The position numbers were made by a program, and so were the translations under genes. This document shows positions 1 to 18,796 of a stretch of DNA of 40,929 nt, piece after piece. Position 1 is the first letter of the stretch; each line of letters begins with the position of its first letter. Location: positions 1 through 40,929 of the forward strand of contig NZ_SBEF01000035.1 in assembly GCF_004011885.1 (NCBI RefSeq), written 5' to 3'. The notes beneath the pieces are model-generated. The model was not told the DNA's origin, searched no databases, and saw nothing but the letters and a program-made list of their open reading frames with translations. This DNA is from Serratia microhaemolytica (GTDB lineage: Bacteria > Pseudomonadota > Gammaproteobacteria > Enterobacterales > Enterobacteriaceae).

Positions 1-112
1 GGCGATAGCGCGGTGGTCCCACCTGACCCCATGCCGAACTCAGAAGTGAAACGCCGTAGCGCCGATGGTAGTGTGGGGTCTCCCCATGCGAGAGTAGGAC
101 ACTGCCAGGCAC
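1..112 (+). rRNA. rrf: 5S ribosomal RNA, 5' end cut by the window edge
   Basis: The first 112 bases match bacterial 5S rRNA closely. The central loop around GACCCCATGCCGAACTCAGA and the 3' strand ending in CTGCCAGGCA are clear. Only about the first eight bases seem to be missing at the window start. The rRNA forms part of the central protuberance of the large ribosomal subunit. It is the last gene of an rrn operon lying to the left, and is followed within 15 bases by a terminator. A 5S gene directly before the S10 operon is not the E. coli arrangement. Confidence 0.96.
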
Positions 113-123
113 CTACAGAAGCG

Positions 124-160
124 CCCCTGTGTACTGATGTACACGGGGGTTTTGCTTTTT
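124..160 (+). terminator. rrn operon intrinsic terminator
   Basis: CCCC-T-GTGTAC and GTACACGGGG form a stem with one bulged T around a TGAT loop. It is followed by TTTTGCTTTTT. The position, just after the 5S 3' end, fits the end of an rRNA operon. Confidence 0.88.
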
Positions 161-191
161 GGCTCATTGTCAGCAGTGATTGTTTGACTGC

Positions 192-219
192 TTGCTTCTT
201 GCCTTATTTTGCGTATAAT
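192..219 (+). promoter_or_regulatory. S10 operon promoter
   Basis: A perfect -10 TATAAT lies at 214-219, with a TTGCTT -35 at 192-197 and a 16-base spacer. A GC-rich GCGCGGG stretch follows, as is usual for ribosomal promoters. A start near 226 would give a leader of roughly 180 bases before rpsJ, long enough for the regulatory hairpins seen at 300-361. Confidence 0.75.
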
Positions 220-299
220 GCGCGGGCTTGCATTGTAAGTAGTGAGCCTGGTTTTAGCGAATCAGTCGATTGGCGATAGGGTTTTGCCTTTCGAACAAT

Positions 300-361
300 A
301 CTCCCGATTTGGGAGTTATATGTTAACGATTACACTCCCCCATCAATCGAAATGGGTGTGA
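300..361 (+). promoter_or_regulatory. S10 leader hairpins (L4 autoregulation target)
   Basis: Two hairpins are visible. ACTCCC/GGGAGT closes a GATTT loop at 300-316. A second stem at about 331-361 pairs CCCAT with ATGGG and, beyond a bulge, CAC with GTG, around the loop CAATCGAA. In E. coli, L4 binds the S10 leader and causes both NusA-dependent termination and translational repression of the operon. The placement just before rpsJ, with rplD (L4) inside the operon, supports the same role. The function is inferred from family knowledge; the stems are seen directly. Confidence 0.7.
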
Positions 362-368
362 GTAGTAG

Positions 369-716
<348 letters not shown>

Positions 717-736
717 TCAGGTCATTGAGCGATTGA

Positions 737-3136
<2,400 letters not shown>

Positions 3137-3147
3137 TTAGAGGATAA

Positions 3148-3429
<282 letters not shown>

Positions 3430-3434
3430 GGTAG

Positions 3435-5363
<1,929 letters not shown>

Positions 5364-5387
5364 TTAGAACAGTGACTCTGACGTTGT

Positions 5388-5420
5388 AAACGGCTCAGAA
5401 AGTGGGCCGTTTATTTTTTC
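5388..5420 (+). terminator. S10 operon terminator
   Basis: AAACGGC (5388-5394) pairs with GCCGTTT (5406-5412), extended by a T-G and a C-G pair around an AGAAAGT loop. ATTTTTT follows at once. It separates rpsQ from the spc promoter. Confidence 0.85.
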
Positions 5421-5443
5421 TACCAATACTCGGGGAGTGGTGT

Positions 5444-5449
5444 TACAAT
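5444..5449 (+). promoter_or_regulatory. spc operon promoter, -10 box
   Basis: TACAAT lies about 80 bases before rplN and is followed by a GC-rich GTTGCGCCC stretch. No good -35 hexamer is seen at the right spacing. Position and sequence resemble the E. coli spc promoter, which also lies just after the S10 terminator. Confidence 0.6.
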
Positions 5450-5517
5450 GTTGCGCCCTGAGTTTTGGGGTTTTCAACGACCTATTAATGGGTCCCAAAG
5501 CTGTAGTTGACATTTAG

Positions 5518-6780
<1,263 letters not shown>

Positions 6781-6794
6781 GGCAGAGTTGACTT

Positions 6795-7100
6795 ATGGCA
6801 AAGCAATCAATGAAAGCACGCGAAGTCGTTCGTGTGAAACTGGCTAACAAGTACCGTGCCAAGCGCGAGGAATTGAAAGCTATCATTTCGAGTGTGAACT
6901 CGTCCGACGAAGATCGTTGGAATGCTGTTCTCAAGCTGCAGACTCTGCCGCGTGATTCCAGCCCGTCTCGTCAGCGTAAGCGCTGCCGCCAAACTGGCCG
7001 TCCACATGGTTATGTGGGCAAGTTCGGGTTGAGCCGTATCAAGTTACGTGAAGCCGCTATGCGCGGTGAAGTACCGGGCTTGAAGAAGGCTAGCTGGTAA
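6795..7100 (+). CDS. rpsN: 30S ribosomal protein S14 (zinc-free type)
   Basis: The 101 residues are the long form of S14 without the CxxC pairs of the short zinc-binding form. The protein lies in the head of the small subunit near S3 and S10. The C-terminal [10 protein letters not shown] and LREAAMRGE motifs are clear. It lies 14 bases after rplE. No anomaly is seen. Confidence 0.98.
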   Translation: MAKQSMKAREVVRVKLANKYRAKREELKAIISSVNSSDEDRWNAVLKLQTLPRDSSPSRQRKRCRQTGRPHGYVGKFGLSRIKLREAAMRGEVPGLKKASW

Positions 7101-7124
7101 TTACCAATTGACTCACGGGAGTAA

Positions 7125-7523
<399 letters not shown>

Positions 7524-7537
7524 TTCGGGAGGAAAGA

Positions 7538-8071
7538 ATGTCTCGTGTTGCAAAAGCACCCGTCGTCATTCCTGCCGGCGTAGAGGTAAAACTCAACGGT
7601 CAGGTTATTTCGATTAAGGGTAAGAATGGCGAGCTGACTCGTACAGTTCATGACGCCGTTATTGTTAAGCAAGAAGATAACGCACTGACTTTCGCACCAC
7701 GCGAAGGTTTTGCCAATGCTTGGGCACAAGCGGGTACTACTCGTGCATTGCTCAATGCCATGGTTGTTGGTGTTACCGAGGGCTTCACTAAGAAGCTGCA
7801 ACTGGTAGGTGTTGGTTATCGTGCTGCGGTGAAAGGAAATGTGGTGAATTTAGCCCTAGGCTTCTCTCATCCGATTGATCACCAGTTGCCAGCAGGCATT
7901 ACTGCTGAATGCCCAAGCCAAACTGAAATCGTACTGAAAGGTGCTGATAAGCAGGTTATTGGCCAGGTTGCGGCAGATCTGCGTGCCTACCGCCGTCCCG
8001 AGCCTTACAAAGGCAAGGGGATCCGTTACGCCGATGAAGTCGTGCGTACCAAAGAGGCTAAGAAGAAGTAA
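7538..8071 (+). CDS. rplF: 50S ribosomal protein L6
   Basis: The 177 residues contain the two repeated L6 domains. L6 lies near the sarcin-ricin loop, where elongation factors bind. The C-terminal [15 protein letters not shown] motif (about residues 153-167) is the L6 signature. A strong GGGAGGA site precedes the ATG. It sits between rpsH and rplR, with 10 bases to the latter. Confidence 0.98.
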   Translation: MSRVAKAPVVIPAGVEVKLNGQVISIKGKNGELTRTVHDAVIVKQEDNALTFAPREGFANAWAQAGTTRALLNAMVVGVTEGFTKKLQLVGVGYRAAVKGNVVNLALGFSHPIDHQLPAGITAECPSQTEIVLKGADKQVIGQVAADLRAYRRPEPYKGKGIRYADEVVRTKEAKKK

Positions 8072-8949
<878 letters not shown>

Positions 8950-8955
8950 TTGACC

Positions 8956-9135
8956 ATGGCTAAGACTATCAAAGTTACACAAGTTCGCAGTTCAATTGGC
9001 CGTTTGCCGAAGCATAAAGCTACGTTGATTGGTTTGGGATTGCGTCGTATTGGTCACACCGTTGAGCGTGAGGATACTCCTGCCATACGCGGTATGATCA
9101 ATCTGGTTTCCTACATGGTTAAAGTTGAGGAGTAG
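8956..9135 (+). CDS. rpmD: 50S ribosomal protein L30
   Basis: Starting at ATG 8956 ([20 protein letters not shown]) the product has 59 residues, the family length. A TTG two codons upstream is less likely. L30 is a small peripheral 50S protein whose loss is tolerated in some bacteria. It lies in the usual spot between rpsE and rplO, with only 3 bases to the next ATG. Confidence 0.97.
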   Translation: MAKTIKVTQVRSSIGRLPKHKATLIGLGLRRIGHTVEREDTPAIRGMINLVSYMVKVEE

Positions 9136-9138
9136 CAG

Positions 9139-9573
9139 ATGCGTTTAAATACTCTGTCTCCCGCTGAGGGTGCCAAGCAGGCGCCGAAGCGTGTAGGTCG
9201 TGGTATTGGTTCTGGCCTGGGTAAAACTGGTGGCCGTGGTCACAAAGGTCAGAAGTCTCGTTCTGGCGGTGGCGTGCGTCGCGGGTTTGAAGGTGGTCAG
9301 ATGCCTTTATATCGTCGTTTGCCGAAGTTTGGTTTTACTTCACGCAAGGCGATGCTGACAGCAGAAGTTCGTCTCTCTGAGCTGGCTTTGGTTGAAGGCG
9401 ATACTATTGACCTGAATACGCTGAAAGCTGCTAACGTTGTTGGTTGCCAGATTGAGTTCGCCAAAGTGATACTTTCCGGTGAAATCAGTCGTCCGGTTAC
9501 AGTGCGTGGTCTTCGAGTCACTAAAGGTGCTCGTGCTGCGATTGAAGCCGCTGGCGGTAAAATTGAGGAATAA
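9139..9573 (+). CDS. rplO: 50S ribosomal protein L15
   Basis: The 144 residues are full length. L15 is a late-assembly 50S protein. Its extended glycine- and arginine-rich N-terminal region (residues 18-55) threads through 23S rRNA, and the globular C-terminal part follows. It sits directly before secY, as in E. coli. The start is 3 bases after rpmD, with a GAGGAG site inside the end of rpmD. Confidence 0.98.
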   Translation: MRLNTLSPAEGAKQAPKRVGRGIGSGLGKTGGRGHKGQKSRSGGGVRRGFEGGQMPLYRRLPKFGFTSRKAMLTAEVRLSELALVEGDTIDLNTLKAANVVGCQIEFAKVILSGEISRPVTVRGLRVTKGARAAIEAAGGKIEE

Positions 9574-9581
9574 GTGAGCGA

Positions 9582-10913
9582 ATGGCTAAGCAACCAGGAT
9601 TAGATTTTCAAAGTGCTAAAGGTGGACTCGGCGAGCTGAAGCGCAGACTGTTGTTTGTTGTCGGTGCGTTGATAGTGTTCCGCATTGGCTCTTTTATTCC
9701 GATCCCTGGTATCGATGCCGCAGTGCTCGCCAAATTGCTCGAGCAGCAAAGAGGCACCATCATTGAGATGTTTAACATGTTCTCTGGTGGTGCTTTGAGC
9801 CGTGCTTCTATTTTTGCGCTGGGTATTATGCCGTATATTTCGGCTTCAATTATTATCCAGCTGTTAACGGTGGTACATCCGGCGTTGGCAGAAATCAAAA
9901 AAGAAGGGGAGGCTGGTCGGCGTAAGATTAGCCAGTACACCCGTTACGGTACGTTAGTATTGGCCATATTCCAGTCAATCGGTATCGCTACCGGTTTACC
10001 AAATATGCCAGGTATGCAGAATTTGGTTTTAAATCCAGGCTTTGCATTCTACTTTACTGCGGTGGTGAGTCTGGTCACCGGAACGATGTTTCTGATGTGG
10101 CTGGGTGAGCAGATTACTGAACGTGGTATCGGCAACGGTATTTCGATCATTATCTTCGCAGGTATTGTGGCAGGATTGCCTTCGGCAATTGGTCATACTA
10201 TTGAGCAAGCTCGGCAAGGTGAGATGAACTTCCTCCTGTTGCTGTTGATTGCAGTGTTGGTGTTTGCAGTGACTTTCTTTGTGGTGTTTATGGAGCGTGG
10301 TCAACGTCGTATCGTTGTTAACTATGCTAAGCGCCAACAAGGGCGTCGTGTTTATGCAGCACAAAGCACACACTTACCATTGAAAGTTAACATGGCTGGG
10401 GTGATCCCGGCGATTTTTGCTTCCAGTATTATTCTATTCCCTGCCACGATTGCATCTTGGTTTGGGGGAGGAACCGGTTGGAACTGGCTGACAACGATTT
10501 CGTTGTATCTTCAGCCTGGTCAGCCGTTGTATGTGTTGCTGTATGCTTCTGCAATCATCTTCTTTTGCTTTTTTTACACGGCATTGGTGTTCAATCCGCG
10601 TGAAACAGCAGATAACTTGAAGAAGTCCGGTGCCTTCGTACCAGGAATTCGCCCAGGAGAGCAGACGGCGAAGTATATTGATAAAGTGATGACACGTTTA
10701 ACCTTAGTTGGTGCAATGTACATTACTTTTATCTGTCTGATCCCAGAGTTCATGCGTGACGCCATGAAAGTGCCGTTCTATTTTGGTGGAACATCGCTAC
10801 TGATTGTGGTTGTGGTCATCATGGATTTTATGGCTCAAGTGCAAACTCTGATGATGTCAAGTCAGTATGAGTCTGCATTGAAGAAAGCAAACCTGAAAGG
10901 CTATGGCCGGTAA
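9582..10913 (+). CDS. secY: SecYEG translocon subunit SecY
   Basis: SecY is the channel of the general secretion pathway in the inner membrane. It passes unfolded proteins driven by SecA or by ribosomes. The 443 residues match the E. coli length and are nearly identical. About ten hydrophobic segments are visible, with the conserved cytoplasmic loop [20 protein letters not shown] (about residues 242-261) that contacts SecA and the ribosome. It is the penultimate spc gene, starting 8 bases after rplO. Confidence 0.98.
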   Translation: MAKQPGLDFQSAKGGLGELKRRLLFVVGALIVFRIGSFIPIPGIDAAVLAKLLEQQRGTIIEMFNMFSGGALSRASIFALGIMPYISASIIIQLLTVVHPALAEIKKEGEAGRRKISQYTRYGTLVLAIFQSIGIATGLPNMPGMQNLVLNPGFAFYFTAVVSLVTGTMFLMWLGEQITERGIGNGISIIIFAGIVAGLPSAIGHTIEQARQGEMNFLLLLLIAVLVFAVTFFVVFMERGQRRIVVNYAKRQQGRRVYAAQSTHLPLKVNMAGVIPAIFASSIILFPATIASWFGGGTGWNWLTTISLYLQPGQPLYVLLYASAIIFFCFFYTALVFNPRETADNLKKSGAFVPGIRPGEQTAKYIDKVMTRLTLVGAMYITFICLIPEFMRDAMKVPFYFGGTSLLIVVVVIMDFMAQVQTLMMSSQYESALKKANLKGYGR

Positions 10914-11063
<150 letters not shown>

Positions 11064-11098
11064 TTGTTTCGCATATTTTTCTTGCAAAGTTGGAGTGA

Positions 11099-11126
11099 GC
11101 TGGCTAGATTAGCCAGCCAATCTTTT
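11099..11126 (+). terminator. terminator between rpmJ and rpsM
   Basis: GCTGGCT (11099-11105) and AGCCAGC (11111-11117) form a seven-base stem with a five-base loop, followed by CAATCTTTT. It marks the spc-alpha boundary. The T run is short, so read-through is likely. Confidence 0.75.
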
Positions 11127-11136
11127 GTCTGTAGCC

Positions 11137-11212
11137 GCAACACTATTTGAGTATCCTGAAAACGGGCTTTTCAGAATGGTGTTGCCGTAAAAATAAGTAG
11201 GAGTGCATAGTG
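11137..11212 (+). promoter_or_regulatory. alpha operon leader, S4-binding pseudoknot
   Basis: GCAACAC (11137-11143) pairs with GTGTTGC (11179-11185). Between them lies the core TTTGAGTATCCTGAAAACGG, which I recall as conserved in the E. coli alpha leader, where S4 binds a pseudoknot and traps the 30S subunit on the rpsM start. The TAGGAGTGCATAGTG start region is also kept. The target protein S4 (rpsD) is encoded third in the operon. Confidence 0.85.
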
Positions 11213-11566
11213 GCCCGTATAGCAGGCATTAACATTCCTGATCATAAACATACCGTTATCGCACTAACGTCGATCTTCGGAATTGGCAAGACTCGTTCAC
11301 AGGCTATCTGTGCAGAAACGGGAATTGCTGAACATGTTAAGATCAGTGAGCTGTCTGAAGAGCAAATTGAACAACTGCGTGAGGCAGTTGCCAAATACAC
11401 CGTTGAAGGTGATTTGCGTCGTGAAGTTACCCTGAGCATCAAGCGTCTGATGGATCTTGGTACATATCGTGGTTTGCGTCATCGTCGTGGTTTGCCTGTA
11501 CGCGGTCAGCGTACTAAAACCAACGCACGTACCCGTAAGGGTCCACGTAAGCCGATCAAGAAATAA
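11210..11566 (+). CDS. rpsM: 30S ribosomal protein S13 (GTG start)
   Basis: The 118 residues match S13, a head protein at the subunit interface that contacts P-site tRNA and bridges to L5. Translation starts at GTG 11210 behind TAGGAG, inside the S4 target, as in E. coli. The C-terminal tail [16 protein letters not shown] is the tRNA-contacting extension. It is the first gene of the alpha operon. Confidence 0.98.
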   Translation: MARIAGINIPDHKHTVIALTSIFGIGKTRSQAICAETGIAEHVKISELSEEQIEQLREAVAKYTVEGDLRREVTLSIKRLMDLGTYRGLRHRRGLPVRGQRTKTNARTRKGPRKPIKK

Positions 11567-11579
11567 TCGGGGTGATTGA

Positions 11580-12626
<1,047 letters not shown>

Positions 12627-12652
12627 GGTTTGATTTTCAAAGAGAGGACACA

Positions 12653-13642
12653 ATGCAGGGTTCTGTGACAGAGTTTCTAAAACCGCGCCTGGTAGATATC
12701 GAGCAGATTAGTTCGACCCACGCCAAGGTGACCCTTGAGCCTTTAGAGCGTGGCTTTGGCCATACTCTCGGCAACGCACTGCGCCGTATTCTGCTTTCAT
12801 CTATGCCGGGTTGTGCGGTGACCGAGGTTGAGATTGATGGTGTACTGCACGAGTACAGCACCAAAGAAGGTGTACAGGAAGATATCCTGGAGATCCTACT
12901 GAACCTTAAAGGTCTGGCGGTGAGAGTTCAAGGCAAAGATGAAGTTATTCTTACCCTGAATAAATCTGGCATTGGCCCTGTAACCGCTGCCGACATCACC
13001 CATGATGGTGATGTCGAAATCGTTAAACAGCAGCACGTTATCTGCCACCTGACTGATGAAAATGCATCTATCAATATGCGTATCAAAGTTCAGCGTGGTC
13101 GTGGTTATGTGCCGGCTTCTGCCCGAATTCATTCGGAAGAAGATGAGCGCCCAATTGGTCGTTTGTTAGTCGATGCTTGCTACAGCCCTGTAGAGCGTAT
13201 TGCCTACAATGTTGAAGCTGCACGTGTTGAACAGCGTACTGACCTGGACAAGCTGGTAATCGAAATGGAAACCAATGGCACGATCGATCCTGAAGAGGCG
13301 ATCCGCCGTGCGGCGACCATTCTGGCCGAACAACTGGAAGCTTTCGTTGACCTGCGTGATGTACGTCAACCGGAAGTGAAAGAAGAGAAACCGGAGTTCG
13401 ATCCGATCCTGCTGCGCCCTGTTGACGATCTGGAATTGACTGTCCGCTCCGCTAACTGCCTCAAGGCAGAAGCTATCCACTACATCGGTGATTTGGTACA
13501 GCGTACCGAGGTTGAGTTGTTGAAAACGCCTAACCTGGGTAAAAAATCTCTTACTGAGATTAAAGATGTGCTGGCCTCTCGTGGTTTATCTCTTGGTATG
13601 CGCCTTGAGAATTGGCCACCGGCAAGCATTGCTGACGAGTAA
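12653..13642 (+). CDS. rpoA: RNA polymerase alpha subunit
   Basis: The 329 residues are the exact family length. The N-terminal domain (about 1-235) dimerises and holds beta and beta'. A flexible linker leads to the C-terminal domain (about 250-329), which contacts UP elements and activators. Arg265, the key DNA-contact residue, is present in the [11 protein letters not shown] motif. AGAGGACA precedes the ATG. Its place between rpsD and rplQ ties polymerase supply to ribosome synthesis. Confidence 0.98.
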
Positions 13643-13658
13643 CCGGATCACAGGTTAA

Positions 13659-14072
<414 letters not shown>

Positions 14073-14119
14073 TTTGTAGCAGAGTAGGGGGTTGTTCTAC
14101 TTAGCTCCCCACTGTTAGC

Positions 14120-14156
14120 AAAGTCCTGGCCTTTTGGTCAGGACTTTGGTCTTTTT
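14120..14156 (+). terminator. alpha operon terminator
   Basis: AAAGTCCTG (14120-14128) pairs perfectly with CAGGACTTT (14139-14147) over a ten-base loop, followed by GGTCTTTTT. It ends the S10-spc-alpha block. Confidence 0.93.
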
Positions 14157-14589
14157 GGTGTATGAAAAAACACCTATCAAAAAATCCCACTATAATATTA
14201 AGTTAGTATTACTCATGTTGTAATCATATCTCTTTCTTTGATGCCCTCCCTCAACCGCGAATGGCGGCATGATGTTGGGTTATGATGATGCTAATGGGCT
14301 AGTGGTTACATAACACTTTTAAAATAATCAGATAAGTGTTAGAGACAGAGTTGCAGCAGCAGCGAGGTATGTTTTGCTTATAACAACTCACTATTCTTTT
14401 AGATTGTTGGCTTTAGTAAGCAAGCTTGTGTTGATAAAAGCAACATCTGGCTGCTAATTGCTGTGATATTGTTATAACAATCGACTTTTTTCGAAATCTT
14501 ATCGCAAAACTAGCATGTAACAGGTGACAAATCGTCAGCAGCAGGTTATTTTCTATAATGATCGTTTTATTGCCGGAGATACCAGCATA
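14157..14589. other. gene-free stretch between rplQ and aroQ
   Basis: No reading frame here looks like a gene, and no zntR, mscL or trkA remnant is recognised. Two symmetric elements are visible. TAACACTT/AAGTGTTA at 14311-14341 has a 15-base loop. The 14-bp palindrome ATTGTTATAACAAT at 14468-14481 could be a regulator site upstream of aroQ-accBC. The latter half should contain the aroQ promoter, but no clear -35/-10 pair was fixed. Confidence 0.6.
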
Positions 14590-15042
14590 ATGGCTGACAA
14601 GTTTCACATCTTGCTTCTCAACGGCCCCAATTTGAACTTGTTGGGGACACGTGAACCGGATAAATATGGTAGCACGACGTTGAGCGAGATCATTAGCCAG
14701 TTGGAAAATCAAGCAAAGATGCTTGATGTTGCTTTGTCTCACCTGCAGTCGAATGCGGAACATGAGTTAATCGACCGCATTCATCAGGCACGAGCTAATA
14801 CGGATTTTATTTTGATTAATCCGGCAGCGTTTACGCATACTAGCGTAGCGTTGCGTGATGCATTACTGGCGGTACAGATCCCGTTCATTGAGATCCACCT
14901 CTCTAATGTGCATTCCCGTGAGCCTTTTCGTCATCACTCTTACCTGTCTGACGTTGCAGTAGGGGTGATTTGTGGTCTCGGTGCGGATGGGTATACATTT
15001 GCGTTACAGGCAGCGGTTAGCCGTTTGTCAAAACTCCATTAA
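14590..15042 (+). CDS. aroQ: 3-dehydroquinate dehydratase, type II
   Basis: AroQ catalyses the third shikimate-pathway step, dehydroquinate to dehydroshikimate. The ATG at 14590 ([20 protein letters not shown]) gives 150 residues, the type II length; a longer upstream frame has no homology. The [12 protein letters not shown] motif with the following catalytic Tyr (about 26), [16 protein letters not shown] and the [11 protein letters not shown] segment are all present. E. coli uses the unrelated type I AroD. The type II gene before accB is a Yersinia/Serratia trait from my knowledge of these genomes. Confidence 0.96.
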   Translation: MADKFHILLLNGPNLNLLGTREPDKYGSTTLSEIISQLENQAKMLDVALSHLQSNAEHELIDRIHQARANTDFILINPAAFTHTSVALRDALLAVQIPFIEIHLSNVHSREPFRHHSYLSDVAVGVICGLGADGYTFALQAAVSRLSKLH

Positions 15043-15074
15043 TTGCAATATAAAAAGAGTTCGGAATCACACCT

Positions 15075-15536
15075 ATGGATATTCGTAAAATTAAAAAACT
15101 GATCGAATTAGTTGAAGAGTCTGGCATTTCTGAGCTGGAAATTTCTGAAGGTGAAGAGTCAGTGCGCATCAGTCGTGCTGTTCCTTCTGCTCAGGCTTAT
15201 CCAGTAATGCCTCAGTATGTTGCATCAGCACCGGCACAACCTGCTGCCGCTCCTGCTTCTGCGGCCAGTGCTGCTGAAACCGCTGCACCAGCAGCAATCA
15301 GCGGTCATATCGTTCGTTCACCGATGGTGGGTACTTTTTATCGTACCCCTAGCCCGGACGCTAAGCCATTTGTGGAAGTGGGTCAGAAAGTGAATGCTGG
15401 CGATACCTTGTGTATTGTTGAAGCGATGAAAATGATGAATCAGATTGAAGCGGACAAATCTGGTGTGATCAAAGCGATCCTGGTAGAAAATGGCCAGCCG
15501 GTTGAATATGACGAGCCATTGGTCGTCATCGAATAA
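15075..15536 (+). CDS. accB: biotin carboxyl carrier protein of acetyl-CoA carboxylase
   Basis: AccB carries biotin between the AccC and AccAD active sites in the first committed step of fatty-acid synthesis. The 153 residues show the N-terminal part, an Ala/Pro-rich linker (about 50-75) and the biotinyl domain with EAMKM, in which Lys119 is the biotinylation site. BirA, which attaches the biotin, is also in this window. accC follows 11 bases later. In E. coli AccB autoregulates this operon. Confidence 0.98.
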   Translation: MDIRKIKKLIELVEESGISELEISEGEESVRISRAVPSAQAYPVMPQYVASAPAQPAAAPASAASAAETAAPAAISGHIVRSPMVGTFYRTPSPDAKPFVEVGQKVNAGDTLCIVEAMKMMNQIEADKSGVIKAILVENGQPVEYDEPLVVIE

Positions 15537-15547
15537 CGAGGCGTCCT

Positions 15548-16891
15548 ATGCTTGATAAAATTGTTATAGCCAACCGTGGTGAGATTGCGCTGCGTATTTT
15601 ACGTGCTTGCAAAGAGCTTGGTATCAAGACTGTTGCGGTACACTCCAGTGCTGATCGTGATTTAAAGCACGTGCTACTGGCCGATGAAACGGTCTGTATC
15701 GGCCCAGCACCATCAGTGAAAAGTTATCTCAACATCCCTGCGATTATTGCGGCAGCTGAGGTAACTGGTGCCGTTGCGATCCACCCTGGTTATGGTTTTT
15801 TGTCTGAAAACGCTAATTTTGCTGAGCAAGTTGAGCGTTCTGGTTTTATTTTCATTGGCCCGCGTGCTGAAACTATCCGCCTCATGGGAGATAAAGTTTC
15901 AGCGATTAATGCCATGAAGAAAGCTGGCGTGCCTTGTGTACCAGGATCGGATGGTCCATTGACCGAAGATATGGAAAAGAACCGTGCCTTTGCTAAGCGG
16001 ATTGGTTACCCAGTGATCATCAAAGCTTCTGGTGGTGGCGGTGGTCGTGGTATGCGTGTGGTGCGCAGTGATAAGGATCTTGAGCAATCAATCTCCATGA
16101 CAAAAGCGGAAGCCAAGGCAGCTTTCAATAATGACATGGTTTATATGGAAAAATATTTAGAGAATCCACGTCATATCGAGATCCAGGTGTTGGCTGATGG
16201 TCAGGGGAATGCTATCTATCTTGCTGAGCGTGATTGTTCTATGCAGCGTCGTCATCAGAAAGTGGTGGAAGAAGCGCCTGCACCGGGCATTACTCCTGAA
16301 CTACGTCGTTACATTGGTGAGCGTTGTGCTAAGGCGTGTGTTGAAATTGGCTATCGTGGTGCTGGTACTTTCGAGTTCCTGTATGAAAATGGTGAGTTCT
16401 ATTTCATTGAGATGAACACACGTATCCAGGTGGAGCATCCTGTTACTGAGATGATCACTGGCGTTGACCTGATTAAGGAGCAGTTGCGTGTTGCTGCTGG
16501 TCAGCCGCTGTCGATTGAGCAGCAAGAGGTGAGAGTTCAGGGACATGCAGTAGAGTGTCGAATCAACGCTGAAGATCCCAATACCTTCTTACCAAGCCCG
16601 GGTAAAATTACTCGCTTTCATGTGCCAGGAGGCTTCGGGGTCCGTTGGGAATCGCATATTTATTCTGGTTACACCGTACCGCCTCACTACGACTCAATGA
16701 TTGGCAAGCTGATCACTTATGGTGAAAGCCGTGATGTAGCGATTGCACGCATGAAGAATGCGTTGTCTGAACTGATCATTGATGGCATTAAAACCAACAT
16801 TGAATTGCAGCAAAAGATCATGCATGACGAAAATTTCCAGCATGGCGGTACTAATATCCACTATCTGGAGAAGAAACTGGGCTTACAGTGA
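15548..16891 (+). CDS. accC: biotin carboxylase of acetyl-CoA carboxylase
   Basis: AccC uses ATP and bicarbonate to carboxylate biotin on AccB. The 447 residues (E. coli 449) show the ATP-grasp fold: the N-terminal [13 protein letters not shown], the glycine-rich loop [14 protein letters not shown] (about 159-172), and the catalytic [14 protein letters not shown] (about 288-301). It is coupled to accB 11 bases upstream. A GAGGCG site precedes the ATG. The operon ends at the terminator near 17000. Confidence 0.98.
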   Translation: MLDKIVIANRGEIALRILRACKELGIKTVAVHSSADRDLKHVLLADETVCIGPAPSVKSYLNIPAIIAAAEVTGAVAIHPGYGFLSENANFAEQVERSGFIFIGPRAETIRLMGDKVSAINAMKKAGVPCVPGSDGPLTEDMEKNRAFAKRIGYPVIIKASGGGGGRGMRVVRSDKDLEQSISMTKAEAKAAFNNDMVYMEKYLENPRHIEIQVLADGQGNAIYLAERDCSMQRRHQKVVEEAPAPGITPELRRYIGERCAKACVEIGYRGAGTFEFLYENGEFYFIEMNTRIQVEHPVTEMITGVDLIKEQLRVAAGQPLSIEQQEVRVQGHAVECRINAEDPNTFLPSPGKITRFHVPGGFGVRWESHIYSGYTVPPHYDSMIGKLITYGESRDVAIARMKNALSELIIDGIKTNIELQQKIMHDENFQHGGTNIHYLEKKLGLQ

Positions 16892-16981
16892 GGCTGACAA
16901 AGGCCAGGTTAGCTGTTGAGCAGTGAGTACTCACAGCGTGTTGATTGGTCTTTAGCATGCACCAAAGCTAAATAGTTTATC

Positions 16982-17008
16982 AACCGGCCATTTGTTGGCC
17001 GGTTTTTT
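16982..17008 (+). terminator. accBC terminator
   Basis: AACCGGCCA (16982-16990) pairs perfectly with TGGCCGGTT (16996-17004), with a five-base loop and a six-T run. It separates accC from yhdT. Confidence 0.93.
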
Positions 17009-17107
17009 CTTGCTTTTGCCAACATAAGCGCTTGGCAAAAGTCGCTCTTGCCGTAAAATTTCCCTCTGTCTTTTCGTACCTTCATTAAGAACCTCTTGGA
17101 GAGATCA

Positions 17108-17350
17108 ATGGAACAACGCGTTCTACAGGCTCATCGTGAAGCACGCTGGGCTATGGGGTTAACACTGCTGTACCTAGCGGCTTGGTCATTGGCAGCCTAT
17201 CTGCCGGACGACAAAATTGGCATCACTGGGTTGCCGCACTGGTTTGAGATGGCTTGTATGTTAGTACCGCTACTGTTTATTGTTCTCTGCTGGTTGATGG
17301 TTCGTGTTGTGTTCCGTGATATTTCGCTGGAGGACAACAGTGAGAGTTGA
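17108..17350 (+). CDS. yhdT: YhdT family inner-membrane protein
   Basis: The 80-residue protein has two hydrophobic segments (about residues 15-33 and 48-69), separated by a short loop with GLPHWFEM. The ATG at 17108 follows GGAGAG; an in-frame TTG at 17096 is less likely. It overlaps panF by 11 bases, as in E. coli, where yhdT also precedes panF. The function is unknown. The tight coupling suggests a link to the pantothenate transporter, but nothing in the sequence proves it. Confidence 0.92.
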   Translation: MEQRVLQAHREARWAMGLTLLYLAAWSLAAYLPDDKIGITGLPHWFEMACMLVPLLFIVLCWLMVRVVFRDISLEDNSES

Positions 17351-18785
17351 AGTTATTTTCCCATTAATCATCTATTTACTGCTGGTGTTTGCGTTGTCTG
17401 TTTATGCTTACCGTCGTCGTCAGCAGGGTAGTTTCCTCAATGAATATTTTCTCGGTAACCGATCGTTAGGTGGCTTTGTCTTGGCGATGACGCTAACTAC
17501 CACCTATGTGAGTGCAAGTTCCTTTATTGGTGGGCCAGGAGCAGCTTACAAATATGGTTTAGGGTGGGTATTGCTGGCGATGATCCAATTGCCGGCGGTA
17601 TGGCTTTCGTTAAGTGTGCTGGGTAAAAAATTTGCCATTTTGGCACGTCGATATAATGCCATCACTCTCAACGATATGCTGTTTGCCCGTTATCAAAGTC
17701 GTCTATTGGTATGGTTGGCCAGCTTGAGCCTACTGATTGCGTTTCTTGGTGCGATGACGGTGCAGTTTATCGGTGGTGCGCGTCTGCTAGAGACTGCGGC
17801 TGGCATTCCTTATGATGTAGGGCTGCTGATTTTTGGCCTCAGTATCGCGCTGTACACCACATTGGGGGGATTTCGTGCCAGTGTGCTCAACGACGCCATG
17901 CAAGGGCTAATGATGTTGCTGGGCACCCTGCTGTTGCTAGCAGCGGTGATCCACGCTGCGGGTGGCCTGCATGGTGCAGTGGATAAACTGCAGCAGATCG
18001 ACCCTGCACTGATTACGCCGCAAGGTGGTGACCAGATCCTGAGTTTGCCTTTTATGCTCTCATTCTGGATCTTGGTCTGTTTTGGTGTTGTTGGCCTACC
18101 GCATACAGCGGTGCGTTGTATCGCTTATCGTGACAGTAAAGCAGTACACCGAGGAATAATCCTTGGCACTCTAGTGCTGGCGGTACTGATGTTTGGTATG
18201 CATTTGGCGGGAGCGCTAGGGCGAGCAGTATTACCGGATATAAAAATCCCTGATCAGGTGATCCCTTCTCTGATGATCACTGTATTGCCACCGTATGCAG
18301 CGGGAATTTTTCTGGCGGCACCGATGGCGGCGATCATGTCAACTATCAACGCACAACTACTGCAATCTTCGGCTACGATTGTCAAAGATCTCTATTTAGG
18401 GGTTCGCCCACAACAGATGCAAAATGAGAAGCTGATCAAGCGTGGCTCTAGTTTGACCACACTTATTCTCGGTTTATTGGTTCTGCTGGCTGCTTGGCGA
18501 CCACCAGAAATGATTATCTGGCTAAACTTGCTGGCATTTGGTGGTCTTGAAGCGGTATTCCTTTGGCCATTGGTGCTAGGTTTGTATTGGCAGAGGGCCA
18601 ATGCACAAGGCGCGCTTAGTTCGATGATCATCGGGGCGCTATGTTATACCGTGTTGGCGAGTTTTAACTGGAAATTGGTTGGGACACATCCGATCGTCCC
18701 CTCACTATTATTAAGTTTGCTGGCATTCTACCTAGGTAATCTCTATGGTGAAAAACGTCGGTTAACCTCCTCGTTAGCTTCTTGA
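17340..18785 (+). CDS. panF: sodium/pantothenate symporter (GTG start)
   Basis: PanF imports pantothenate with sodium across the inner membrane and so feeds CoA synthesis (coaA also lies in this window). The 481 residues match the solute:sodium symporter family and PanF in particular ([20 protein letters not shown], about 61-80). Around a dozen hydrophobic helices are evident. The GTG at 17340 is chosen because it follows GGAGGA and gives the family N-terminus. It overlaps yhdT by 11 bases. Confidence 0.96.
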   Translation: MRVEVIFPLIIYLLLVFALSVYAYRRRQQGSFLNEYFLGNRSLGGFVLAMTLTTTYVSASSFIGGPGAAYKYGLGWVLLAMIQLPAVWLSLSVLGKKFAILARRYNAITLNDMLFARYQSRLLVWLASLSLLIAFLGAMTVQFIGGARLLETAAGIPYDVGLLIFGLSIALYTTLGGFRASVLNDAMQGLMMLLGTLLLLAAVIHAAGGLHGAVDKLQQIDPALITPQGGDQILSLPFMLSFWILVCFGVVGLPHTAVRCIAYRDSKAVHRGIILGTLVLAVLMFGMHLAGALGRAVLPDIKIPDQVIPSLMITVLPPYAAGIFLAAPMAAIMSTINAQLLQSSATIVKDLYLGVRPQQMQNEKLIKRGSSLTTLILGLLVLLAAWRPPEMIIWLNLLAFGGLEAVFLWPLVLGLYWQRANAQGALSSMIIGALCYTVLASFNWKLVGTHPIVPSLLLSLLAFYLGNLYGEKRRLTSSLAS

Positions 18786-18796
18786 ACGGAGTTGTT

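Noticed and set aside
13..279. Open frame of 88 codons across the 5S rRNA gene and terminator.
   Set aside because: It overlaps rRNA and a hairpin terminator; the translation resembles no protein.
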